NCBI GenBank assembly: GCA_025210395.1
Contig: JAOARV010000043.1
Coordinates: forward strand, 1-35,974
Origin: Marinisporobacter sp.
GTDB taxonomy: Bacteria; Bacillota; Clostridia; Peptostreptococcales; Thermotaleaceae
Length of the DNA: 35,974 bases
Direction of reading: 5' to 3'
Shown here: one piece after another, positions 24,593 to 32,264 of the stretch
How the letters are laid out: each line of letters begins with the position of its first letter
How positions within the stretch are numbered: position 1 is the stretch's first letter
The notes under the pieces: generated by a model
Databases searched by the model: none
What the model was told of the DNA's origin: nothing
The model's input: only the letters and a program-made list of their open reading frames with translations
Program-made: the position numbers and the translations under genes

Positions 24593-26053
24593 TTATAACC
24601 CTAAAACTTTAATTTTTTCCACATAAGGATCTTGTGAATCTGTCATCATACTGTGCTGACTCTTTAAAAATTTTATATACTGAATCATTTCACTACTAAT
24701 TCTCTCCCCTGGAGTAACAATAGGAATTCCTGGTGGATATGCCATAATAGATTCTCCACTTATTTCTCCTTCTGCATCTTCTAATTGTACAAATTTCTTT
24801 CTAGCATAAAAAGCATCTCTTGGAGAAACAATAACTTCTGGATTTTCTAGAGCAATTTTTGCATATTTTATCTGATTCCCTTTACTTACTTTATATTTTT
24901 CACTAATATCTTTTAAAGCATCTACTAAAGCTTTAAGGGACTCTTTTGTATCCCCTACACTTACAATGGCAAGTATATTTAAAACATCTCCAAGTTCAAC
25001 TTGAATATTATATTCATCCCTTAACAAATCATACACCTCAAATCCTGTTAAGCCAAGACCTGTTACATTGACCCCTAATTTTGTTTCATCAAAATCAAAA
25101 ACACCGGGAGTTCCAATTAATTCGTTTTCAAAGGCATAAAGCCCCTCAATCTTATTGATTTCATCCCTAGCTTCTCTTGTAAATTTCAATATTCCTGTTA
25201 GTACTTCCTCGCCTTTAGTTGCAAGCATTTTTCTAGCTACATCTAAGCTTGACATCAAAAGGTACGAAGCACTCGTGGTCTGGGTTAAATTGAGGATTGT
25301 TTTAACTGTATTCTTATCAATCAAGCCTTCATTTAATAACAAAATAGAGCTTTGTGTTAAAGAACCTCCTGTTTTATGAATGCTTACTGCTGCCATATCC
25401 GCACCAAGTTCCATAGCTTCTGTAGGAAGATCATCATGAAAACGAAAATGTGCACCATGGGCTTCATCCACTAAAGCTGCTATTCCATGTTTATGAGCAA
25501 GCTTTACAATATTTTTAATATCTGAAACAGCACCATAATAAGTAGGATTTATAATAAATACAGCCTTTGCATCTGGGTTCTTCGCAATAGCTCTTTCTAC
25601 ACTCTCTACAGATACACCCATAGCAATACCCAGCTCTTCATTTGTTTCTGGCTGTATATATACAGGCAAAGCACCACTTAATATGAGTCCATTAATAGCT
25701 GATTTATGGGCATTTCGAGGTAAAATAATTTTATCTCCAGGCTGACAAACACTCATAATCATAGCTTGTACTGCTGTAGTAGTTCCATTCACTATAAAAA
25801 AGGAATGATCCGCCCAATACGCATTTGCCATTAATTCTTCAGCTTCTTTAATTACACTAATAGGGTTACTAATATTATCAAGGGGTTTCATAGAATTCAC
25901 ATCTACTTCTAGTACTTTTTTTCCAAGAAACTCAGCAAATTCAGGTAATCCCTTTCCATACTTATGACCTGGTACATCAAATGGAATGACCTTTCTTTCA
26001 TGATAGGCTTTTAAAGCATCAAATAATGGCGTATTATTTTGATTGGATAACAT
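24593..26053 (-). CDS. speA: Arginine decarboxylase (Orn/Lys/Arg decarboxylase family, PLP)
   Basis: A 486-residue fold-type I decarboxylase in the short gram-positive class that includes SpeA of Bacillus. The N-terminus shows IPFDVPGHKYGKGLP, usual for the family; the PLP lysine is Lys227 in SIHKTGG, with LVDEAHGAHFRFH just before it. The C-terminal part holds YPPGIPIVTPGE, the family's late signature. Arginine is preferred over lysine as substrate because agmatinase and spermidine synthase are adjacent. The promoter at 26097-26123 lies just upstream. The product, agmatine, feeds speB. Confidence 0.92.
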   Translation of the reverse strand: MLSNQNNTPLFDALKAYHERKVIPFDVPGHKYGKGLPEFAEFLGKKVLEVDVNSMKPLDNISNPISVIKEAEELMANAYWADHSFFIVNGTTTAVQAMIMSVCQPGDKIILPRNAHKSAINGLILSGALPVYIQPETNEELGIAMGVSVESVERAIAKNPDAKAVFIINPTYYGAVSDIKNIVKLAHKHGIAALVDEAHGAHFRFHDDLPTEAMELGADMAAVSIHKTGGSLTQSSILLLNEGLIDKNTVKTILNLTQTTSASYLLMSSLDVARKMLATKGEEVLTGILKFTREARDEINKIEGLYAFENELIGTPGVFDFDETKLGVNVTGLGLTGFEVYDLLRDEYNIQVELGDVLNILAIVSVGDTKESLKALVDALKDISEKYKVSKGNQIKYAKIALENPEVIVSPRDAFYARKKFVQLEDAEGEISGESIMAYPPGIPIVTPGERISSEMIQYIKFLKSQHSMMTDSQDPYVEKIKVLGL

Positions 26054-26096
26054 TTTTCTACCACCTACTTTTCTTAAAAAATTGAATACAAGATAT

Positions 26097-26123
26097 GTTA
26101 TAATATCTACTTTCTATTGTCAA
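26097..26123 (-). promoter_or_regulatory. Candidate SigA promoter of speA
   Basis: TTGACA (26118-26123), a 15-bp spacer and TATAAC (26097-26102) lie 44 bases before the speA start. The spacer is short for a vegetative promoter, so this is moderate. Confidence 0.45.
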
Positions 26124-26203
26124 TACACAATTTTTCGAAAAATCTACAAATAAGCATTTTGAAATCTAAAAGTACTATATCTAGTACATTACTTATTTTC
26201 ACA

Positions 26204-26238
26204 AAAAAAGAAACGGGAAATTCATCCCTATTTCTTTT
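26204..26238 (-). terminator. Terminator of the prkA-yhbH-spoVR operon
   Basis: AAAAAGAAA, TAGGG and their partners CCCGTTTCTTTTT make a stem with one mismatched step on the minus strand, followed by a T run. The spoVR stop codon (26228-26230) lies inside it. Confidence 0.65.
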
Positions 26239-27619
26239 TATTTTCTTCTTTTTTTAAGAAAATATTTCTGCTTTCATCACATATAATCCTTTTCTTTATA
26301 TTATCAACCTTTGTTCTTAACTCTACTTTTCCTCCCCAAAGGGTCTGCAAATATCTTAAGGTTTCATAAGCATAAGATAATTCTAACTCTCTCCCATCAT
26401 ATTCATGCATGATCAATAAAGTGTTATCTTTTTTAAGTACCTCTATTACCTTTATGCTAGGGATAGATCCCATTCCCGTATTACTCGCTAAAGTATTTCT
26501 AATAATTTTATATCCTTCCTCATCGCTAACCTCTTCTATTAAATAATCCTTATCTCTCTTTTTATACTGAAATAAATTCATTTCATAACAAAGCTCTTTT
26601 GTAAGATATCTCCTGATAAAAGAAGCATCTCTTTCCATTTTTCGAACTTCAAAGATCTTTTCCTTTCCATACTTTTCTTCAAGATCTTCAAATATTTTAA
26701 ACCCTACATAATAAGGATTTACATTTCCTAAAAAAGGTCTAATGACTTGATTATGTCTTGTTAAAAATTCCATATGCATCTCTTGTGGTAATTCCAATCT
26801 ATTTAAAATCTTATAATGAAAATAACTTGCCCATCCTTCATTCATAATCTTTGTTTCAATCTGAGGAATAAAATATTGAGCCTCTTCTTTCGCAATACTC
26901 AATATATCCTTTTCCCATTCTTCAAGTTTTCCATGTTCAATTAAAAATTCCATAATATCATCTGTAGGTTCTAGGGGAATTCTTTCAAGATCAGGAAAAG
27001 GAATATCTTTTTTCTCATCAAGAACGCTAGTCATCTTCGTCTCATCATAATATTTTTGAAGAATTTTTTTCTTTTTTTCTTCTTTTGATAGCTTTTTAGT
27101 TCCTATTACTCTTGATGTTTGAAATTTTAATGCATGGGCAGCATCTAATATTCTCTCAACCCTTTCATATCCAATACTAGGATCATGTATGTAGCTCCTT
27201 ATACGATCCCCATGATTTTTAAACATTTCTATCGTACTATCAGCGTTTGTTCCTTCAGCAAACAATCTATTATTCTTGAAAAAATCATTGTGCCCATATA
27301 CATGAGCCATAGTTAAAATTTGTAAAAGAAAGGTATTATCCCTCATCAAATATCCTATACAAGGATTAGAGTTTATTACCATCTCATAAGGAAGTCCTGT
27401 TACATTATACTTATAGAGAGTTTTCTTTTTCTCATAGGATTTTCCATAACTCCAATGAGGATAATGAGAGGGCATTCCTACATATGCCTCATAGCAAATC
27501 ATATCTTCATAGCTACAGATTTCATATTCTTGAGGGTAAAAATCAAGCCCCTCTTCCTTTGCAATGGCCTCAATCTCTACATTCCATTTTTCAAGCTCTT
27601 TAAGGGTATATTCCATCAT
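26228..27619 (-). CDS. spoVR: SpoVR family sporulation protein
   Basis: A 463-residue SpoVR/YcgB family protein. The conserved features are DFYPQEYEICSYEDM near residue 25, the YGMPSHYPHW-like motif (YVGMPSHYPHWSYGK), GHNDFFKNN, the acidic MNEGWASYFHYKIL region (a His/Glu-rich site) and NPYYVGFKIF. SpoVR is required for normal spore cortex formation in Bacillus, and its homologues almost always travel with PrkA and YhbH. The start is taken as the first ATG (27619); a TTG two codons earlier is also possible and the ribosome site is weak. It begins only 11 bases after yhbH, so coupling is likely. Confidence 0.94.
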   Translation of the reverse strand: MMEYTLKELEKWNVEIEAIAKEEGLDFYPQEYEICSYEDMICYEAYVGMPSHYPHWSYGKSYEKKKTLYKYNVTGLPYEMVINSNPCIGYLMRDNTFLLQILTMAHVYGHNDFFKNNRLFAEGTNADSTIEMFKNHGDRIRSYIHDPSIGYERVERILDAAHALKFQTSRVIGTKKLSKEEKKKKILQKYYDETKMTSVLDEKKDIPFPDLERIPLEPTDDIMEFLIEHGKLEEWEKDILSIAKEEAQYFIPQIETKIMNEGWASYFHYKILNRLELPQEMHMEFLTRHNQVIRPFLGNVNPYYVGFKIFEDLEEKYGKEKIFEVRKMERDASFIRRYLTKELCYEMNLFQYKKRDKDYLIEEVSDEEGYKIIRNTLASNTGMGSIPSIKVIEVLKKDNTLLIMHEYDGRELELSYAYETLRYLQTLWGGKVELRTKVDNIKKRIICDESRNIFLKKEENKKK

Positions 27620-27630
27620 AGGCAAAATTA

Positions 27631-28800
27631 TTATTCCTGTAATTTGTTTTCTTTGTCTAATATGCGTTTAAGAGCAGGAACAATATCCTCCTTTCTTGAC
27701 ATAGTCACAATTGAAAAGTTTGGATATTTCACCTTCAAATTGTATTCTGCTTTAATGGTACTCATTCTAGTATAATATCCTGGTACAATCTCTCCATATC
27801 CAAAGAGATTACAAGTTTCACATAGCTTTTTAGCAGCTGCTACAGCCTTTTTATTATCCTCTGACCAATTATCTCCATCACTACAGTGAAATGCATATAC
27901 ATTCCAAACTTCAGGATTGTACCTCTTCTCAATAATTTCTAAAGCTTTTTCATAGCCACTACTAATATAAGTTCCTCCTGATTCTCCCTTATGGAAAAAA
28001 TCATCCTCACTAACCTCTTTAGCCTTAGTAGTATGAGCAATAAATACAATTTCCACATGAACATATTTTAATCTTACAAATTGATACAAAAGGAAATAAA
28101 AGCTTCTAGCTAAATATTTTTTAGTAAGGGTCATAGACCCAGAAGTATCCATAATGCAAAAAACTACTGCATTGCTTTCTCTTCTTACATCTTCCCTCAC
28201 TCGATAATATCTCAGATCATCTTCCTTAAAAGGAAATCTTTTTTCCTCATCGTAATCCTCATTTTCTCCTTTTCCTCTTTCATATGCCTTTTTTCTTTTT
28301 ATTTTCTCAATAACAGATCTTTTCTTCGCTAGTCTTGGTGGAATTCCTTTTCTTTGATAACCAAGTCTTTTAAAATTCTTTTCTGATTCAATCTCACTAA
28401 ACTTCTTTCTTTGCATAAAGGGAAGATTTAAATCCTCAAACAAATATTGTATCAACTCTTCAATGCTAATCTCAGTTTCATAAATATCTTCGCCCTCTTG
28501 ATTTCCAGCCTTTTCTTTTCCTTTCCCCATCTGCTCCTGCCCTATCTTATCGCCTCTTTTTTCATCTCCAGTTCCTGAACCTGTTCCCTTTTGATTTTTC
28601 CCATAAATAAATTGATATTCCTTAATCCCTTTAATAGGTACTTTAATCTTCCGATCTTTGCTTTTTCCAATAATACTCTCTTCCGCAATAATATTTCCTA
28701 TATTTTTCTTAATAGAATCTTCTACAAGCTCTCTATGTCTTCTGCGATCTTCTGCTGATCGATCTCGTCCCCTACTATCGAATTCTCGAAATATAGCCAC
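27631..28800 (-). CDS. yhbH: YhbH/DUF444 sporulation protein
   Basis: A 389-residue DUF444 protein. A basic N-terminus (FDSRGRDRSAEDRRRH) leads to a Gly/Lys-rich low-complexity stretch near residues 70-105, then a von Willebrand A-like domain from about residue 200 with a MIDAS-type motif, CIMDTSGSM. The late part has the conserved FHCSDGDNWSED. Start is a GTG at 28800 behind GGAGGTGA. The gene follows prkA after a 79-base gap containing a stem-loop. YhbH is mother-cell expressed and needed for efficient sporulation in Bacillus; its biochemical role with PrkA and SpoVR is not settled. Confidence 0.93.
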   Translation of the reverse strand: MAIFREFDSRGRDRSAEDRRRHRELVEDSIKKNIGNIIAEESIIGKSKDRKIKVPIKGIKEYQFIYGKNQKGTGSGTGDEKRGDKIGQEQMGKGKEKAGNQEGEDIYETEISIEELIQYLFEDLNLPFMQRKKFSEIESEKNFKRLGYQRKGIPPRLAKKRSVIEKIKRKKAYERGKGENEDYDEEKRFPFKEDDLRYYRVREDVRRESNAVVFCIMDTSGSMTLTKKYLARSFYFLLYQFVRLKYVHVEIVFIAHTTKAKEVSEDDFFHKGESGGTYISSGYEKALEIIEKRYNPEVWNVYAFHCSDGDNWSEDNKKAVAAAKKLCETCNLFGYGEIVPGYYTRMSTIKAEYNLKVKYPNFSIVTMSRKEDIVPALKRILDKENKLQE

Positions 28801-28835
28801 CTATCTCACCTCCATGTAAATATTAAAAGGAAATC

Positions 28836-28870
28836 TATAGACATACATGTAAAAAACACGTATGTCTATA
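28836..28870 (-). other. Stem-loop between prkA and yhbH
   Basis: TATAGACATAC and GTATGTCTATA form a perfect 11-bp stem with a 13-nt loop. On the minus strand no T run follows, so it is more likely an mRNA processing or stability element than a terminator. Confidence 0.6.
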
Positions 28871-28879
28871 ACTTAAGCT

Positions 28880-30124
28880 TTAATCTTTCCACAAATTATT
28901 AGCAGCATATTTCAAGATCACATTGCAGCAGTGATCGCAATAGCCATTGCGTTTCATCTCTTCTACCATTGCATCATATTTTTTATTTTGTTCCTTATCC
29001 CTTACCTTCGTACGAGTAATAACTCTACTTAATTCTTTTACAGAACCTGTAAGTTTTTTCTCTATAGCTTCCTTCAAAGGCTCATAGCACTTATAATCCA
29101 TCTTGCTTTTACTACGCATCAAGTAGAACATATAGGAGGTTACATCCTGTCTAAAACCTTTTGCTGCACTACTTGTAATACCAATTTGCTCTTCAATGCT
29201 TCGTAAGAATTTTTCATCAGGCTCTAATTCTTCCCCTGTACTGCTATCTTTAATTTTTGTCTTATTCACATAAGCTTCTGCATGATCTAAATAATTGTTA
29301 AATAAATCTTCTGCTTGCTCATTATATCCATGGATAAATGCTTTTGTCACTTCTTTTTCGAGAAGCTTATGATACTCTTTTTTGATAACATTTTGAATAA
29401 AATTCAAATATTTTTTCTTTTCCTCATCACTAATAGATAGCTCTTTTACTGATTTTACTAAAACCTCAAGAACTAAAATAGGATGGATACAATCATGCTC
29501 TGCTTCTGCCATTGCCGTATCTATAGCTTTCATAATGAATCTTGTAGAGATTCCTGTCATTCCTTCTCTAGATGCTTCTTCACGTAGTTCTAAGATATCT
29601 ACCTTTTTCGTACTTCCCTTTTCTACGATTTCTTCTCCATTATAAATTTTTAATTTTGTTAATGGATCAACCTTATTAGATGATGCAAGTCTTGTAAGGA
29701 TGGCAAACATAGAAGCTACTTCTATAGTATGAGGTGCTATATGTGCTGTAAACTTACTGTTTTTAAGAATCTTTTCATAAATCTTCACTTCTTCATTTAA
29801 TTCTAAGCAATAAGGAATCTCAATTTTAACAATCCTATCTAAAATAGCTTCATTCGTATGATCTGCTTTAAACTTATTCCATTCAGCTTCATTGGAGTGA
29901 GCTAATATAATTCCATCAAAATAAATCATAGATCCCTTACCAGGAGACGGAATACTCTTTTCTTGGGTTGCAGTAATCATAGTGTGAAGATACTCAACTT
30001 CATTTTTAAATACCTCTATAAACTCTACAATCCCTCTATTTCCAACATTAAATGCGCCATTTAAAGATAATACCCTTGGATCATCTTCTGAATATAGATC
30101 TAATTTAGAGATATCTACAGAACC
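28880..30124 (-). CDS. prkA: PrkA, C-terminal part (split gene, codons 227-640)
   Basis: An open frame of 414 residues plus stop with no start of its own. It begins GSVDISKLDLYSEDDPRVLS directly at the edge of the 15-bp repeat and continues GNRGIVEFIEVFK, TATQEKSIPSP, FDGIILAHSNEAEW and a late kinase-like region ending YCDHCCNVILKYAANNLW. These match the PrkA family from the middle of its AAA-like domain to the end. The frame is clean across all 415 codons with no decay, so it is not an old pseudogene. The first internal ATG is 29980, but a product from there would lack the nucleotide site. It needs loss of the 30125-34974 DNA to join codons 1-226. Confidence 0.93.
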   Translation of the reverse strand, partial: GSVDISKLDLYSEDDPRVLSLNGAFNVGNRGIVEFIEVFKNEVEYLHTMITATQEKSIPSPGKGSMIYFDGIILAHSNEAEWNKFKADHTNEAILDRIVKIEIPYCLELNEEVKIYEKILKNSKFTAHIAPHTIEVASMFAILTRLASSNKVDPLTKLKIYNGEEIVEKGSTKKVDILELREEASREGMTGISTRFIMKAIDTAMAEAEHDCIHPILVLEVLVKSVKELSISDEEKKKYLNFIQNVIKKEYHKLLEKEVTKAFIHGYNEQAEDLFNNYLDHAEAYVNKTKIKDSSTGEELEPDEKFLRSIEEQIGITSSAAKGFRQDVTSYMFYLMRSKSKMDYKCYEPLKEAIEKKLTGSVKELSRVITRTKVRDKEQNKKYDAMVEEMKRNGYCDHCCNVILKYAANNLWKD

Positions 30125-31649
30125 TGTTAAAACCGAGGTTGGCGTCTTTACTATTTTGGTATTTAAAGGTTATTTCTACATTTTTATGAATATCTACATA
30201 TATAACTTCTATAATTTCTTTTAACATAGCATTTGTCCATTTTTCTTCATCCAAATTTAACAATTTTTCTATATTCTTTTTTAGTTCATTTTCTTCATTA
30301 ACTTCTACTTCCATATTATTAGACCTATTGATTAATTCTTCTCTTTGCTGTATAAGTGTTTTTAGATTTTTCTCTATTATTTCATTTTGTAATTTAAATT
30401 GGGTTTGACCTAAAATTCCATTACTATATGCATTCAGTAGTGACATGCTTAATCTTGTTTGTTCATCTATTTTCTTTTCTATTACTTTCAACTCATTTTT
30501 AACAGACTTAGGTTTTTCTTCTTCCCTTTTGGCTTTAAAGATTTCTTTTATTTTTTTATAATTTTCTGTTTGTAAATCATATAATTCATCCTTAAGATAT
30601 GTTATTAAGGTTTCTTGATATATGGCATTTCTTTTATGCCCCACCCTTTTAGCACCTTGTAGCTCATAGGATATACAAGTATAATACGGTGAATAATTTT
30701 TAAAATGCTTCTGTCTTTTAATCGTGAGGGTACTATTACATTCTTTACACTTAATAATATTAGAAAACAAACTTTTGTTACTATGTCTTGTTGCACCTAA
30801 TAGATTGTTTTTAGCCTTAAGGGAGCGCTCTTGTAATAGAGATTGGACTTTTAAAAATGTTTCTTTAGAAATTATGGCTTTATGATGATCTACATGGATC
30901 ATCCACTCTTTTTCATCTTTCTTTTTTCTTTTTTTAATGGTTACATCCATTGTTTCACTCTTACCTTGTACTAGATTTCCTATATATACTTGATTCGTAA
31001 TGATTGTTCTTATTGTTGTATTCGCCCACTTACCCCCCTTTTTAGTTCTAACACCTTCTTCTTGTAATGTTCTAGCAATCTTATCTAATCCATAACCTTG
31101 AATATATAAACTAAATATTTTTCTAACTACTTTTGCTTCTTCTTTATTAACCACGAAATTCTTTATTTCTTTAGAATAATCATATCCATAGGAAGGATGT
31201 GGAGCATGTATTTTCCCTTGTTGATCATAATGATTCCAAATAAGCTTTATTCGATCACTCACTTTTCTTGCTTCTTGTTCAGCTAACCATGCAAATAATC
31301 CAAACTGTCCTAAATCCCTTTTGCTATCTAAATTATCTTCTATAAAAATTATTCTAATATTTAAAGCATGTAATTCTGCTATCGTATTTAAAGTCTCACG
31401 TTGATTTCTACCAAAACGACTATATGATTTTGCAAGCAATATATTGTATTTATTTAATTTTGCATCTTTAACCATCCTTTGAAAGGACAATCTTTTTTTA
31501 CTCTCTGTACCAGAGAAATTTTCATCTGTATAAATGTCATGTAATTCCCATTCATTTCTATTTATATAATTTGTAAAATATTCATGTTGATTGACAATAC
31601 TTGTATTTTGATCCTCCGTAGATACTCTTGTATATACTGCACATTTCAT
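30105..31649 (-). CDS. Large serine recombinase of the prkA-interrupting element
   Basis: A 514-residue serine recombinase, same class as SpoIVCA and phage serine integrases. The resolvase domain (about 1-150) has the catalytic Ser10 in YTRVSTEDQ, the SYSRFGRNQRE helix and AEQEARKVSDRI. The Recombinase domain spans about 160-260 (HPSYGYDY, TNQVYIGN). A zinc-ribbon region starts with C301-x2-C304 and includes a later YYTC, with the fourth ligand unclear. A Lys/Glu coiled coil is at about 375-480. The start is 31649 (MKCAVYTR) because GAGAGGAG lies nine bases upstream; a 17-codon longer form lacks a site. The 3' end reads through the attachment core and stops 20 bases inside prkA. Confidence 0.95.
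   Translation of the reverse strand: MKCAVYTRVSTEDQNTSIVNQHEYFTNYINRNEWELHDIYTDENFSGTESKKRLSFQRMVKDAKLNKYNILLAKSYSRFGRNQRETLNTIAELHALNIRIIFIEDNLDSKRDLGQFGLFAWLAEQEARKVSDRIKLIWNHYDQQGKIHAPHPSYGYDYSKEIKNFVVNKEEAKVVRKIFSLYIQGYGLDKIARTLQEEGVRTKKGGKWANTTIRTIITNQVYIGNLVQGKSETMDVTIKKRKKKDEKEWMIHVDHHKAIISKETFLKVQSLLQERSLKAKNNLLGATRHSNKSLFSNIIKCKECNSTLTIKRQKHFKNYSPYYTCISYELQGAKRVGHKRNAIYQETLITYLKDELYDLQTENYKKIKEIFKAKREEEKPKSVKNELKVIEKKIDEQTRLSMSLLNAYSNGILGQTQFKLQNEIIEKNLKTLIQQREELINRSNNMEVEVNEENELKKNIEKLLNLDEEKWTNAMLKEIIEVIYVDIHKNVEITFKYQNSKDANLGFNRFCRYL
30125..30139 (-). repeat. Attachment core, recombinase side (attL)
   Basis: TGTTAAAACCGAGGT (plus strand), identical to 34975-34989. It lies within the last codons of the recombinase gene and at the edge of the prkA 3' part. 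Flanking bases differ (AACC before, TGGC after), which fixes the core at 15 bp. Confidence 0.92.
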
Positions 31650-31712
31650 CAAGTTTGACTCCTCTCGTTTCATTACCCTATCAATTAAGTATTTAGTCAT
31701 GGTTATTATATA

Positions 31713-31934
31713 TTATTTTAGGTATACATTCAATACATTTTGAATTGTCTGACTTCTTTTCATCTTGCCATATGTATACGTTACTATGTTTATTTTATGA
31801 TCTATGTTAAATAATTTTATCTTATAGTTTTCATTTTTGAATATTAATAAACTTTCATGCTCTTTAATCATTTCTTTTAATTGCTTCTGAGATAATTGTT
31901 TTAATGCATTATACGTTTCTTCAAATTTTTTCAT
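31713..31934 (-). CDS. 73-residue protein, candidate recombination directionality factor
   Basis: A 73-residue Lys-rich protein beginning MKKFEETYNALKQLSQKQL, with an N-terminal amphipathic helix and a C-terminal half of alternating hydrophobic and polar residues (NIVTYTYGKMKRSQTIQNVL). The start at 31934 has an AGGGGGG site six bases upstream; a longer in-frame form has none. It precedes the recombinase by 63 bases on the same strand, so the two are likely one transcript. Small basic proteins next to serine recombinases often set the direction of recombination, and the C. difficile skin element has such a factor. No sequence family is recognised, so this role is inference. Confidence 0.6.
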   Translation of the reverse strand: MKKFEETYNALKQLSQKQLKEMIKEHESLLIFKNENYKIKLFNIDHKINIVTYTYGKMKRSQTIQNVLNVYLK

Positions 31935-31980
31935 ATAATCCCCCCTAAAACAATATATCCATGACAATACTCGTCCTATG

Positions 31981-31999
31981 TTCAATTTTTAGAATTGAA
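31981..31999. promoter_or_regulatory. Palindrome upstream of the 73-residue gene
   Basis: TTCAATT and AATTGAA flank a 5-base centre, a perfect inverted repeat 47 bases before the recombinase-operon start. It could be an operator or a small RNA hairpin; no clear promoter could be fixed around it. Confidence 0.35.
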
Positions 32000-32074
32000 G
32001 AAATAATAGTATTTCTAAAATAGAAAGAGTAAAGCAACCTCTTAAAAAATATATATCGGGGAAATTAGGCGATA

Positions 32075-32112
32075 AAAAATCCTTCCTGAATTTTTTCTTA
32101 GGAAGAATTTTT
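32075..32112. terminator. Terminator-like hairpin between divergent element genes
   Basis: AAAAATCCTTCCT and AGGAAGAATTTTT pair with one mismatch around a 12-nt loop, with A/T runs on both sides. It sits between two divergent genes, where a terminator is unexpected; it may insulate the units or attenuate one of them. Confidence 0.5.
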
Positions 32113-32181
32113 CTTCATCTATATTTATAATTTGTTTGGTATTTCTTACTAAAACATGATTCTTTAGATGGAAACTTTGCA

Positions 32182-32210
32182 TTGTATTAGTAATAAATTA
32201 GTAGTAAAAT
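32182..32210 (+). promoter_or_regulatory. Candidate SigA promoter of the Fic gene
   Basis: TTGTAT (32182-32187), a 17-bp spacer and TAAAAT (32205-32210) lie 55 bases before the start. If real, the Fic gene is read in growing cells, independently of sporulation. Confidence 0.45.
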
Positions 32211-32264
32211 AGTATAAAGCTAGTTACCCTGTACACACTATAAATATAGGCGGTGAATAGATTT

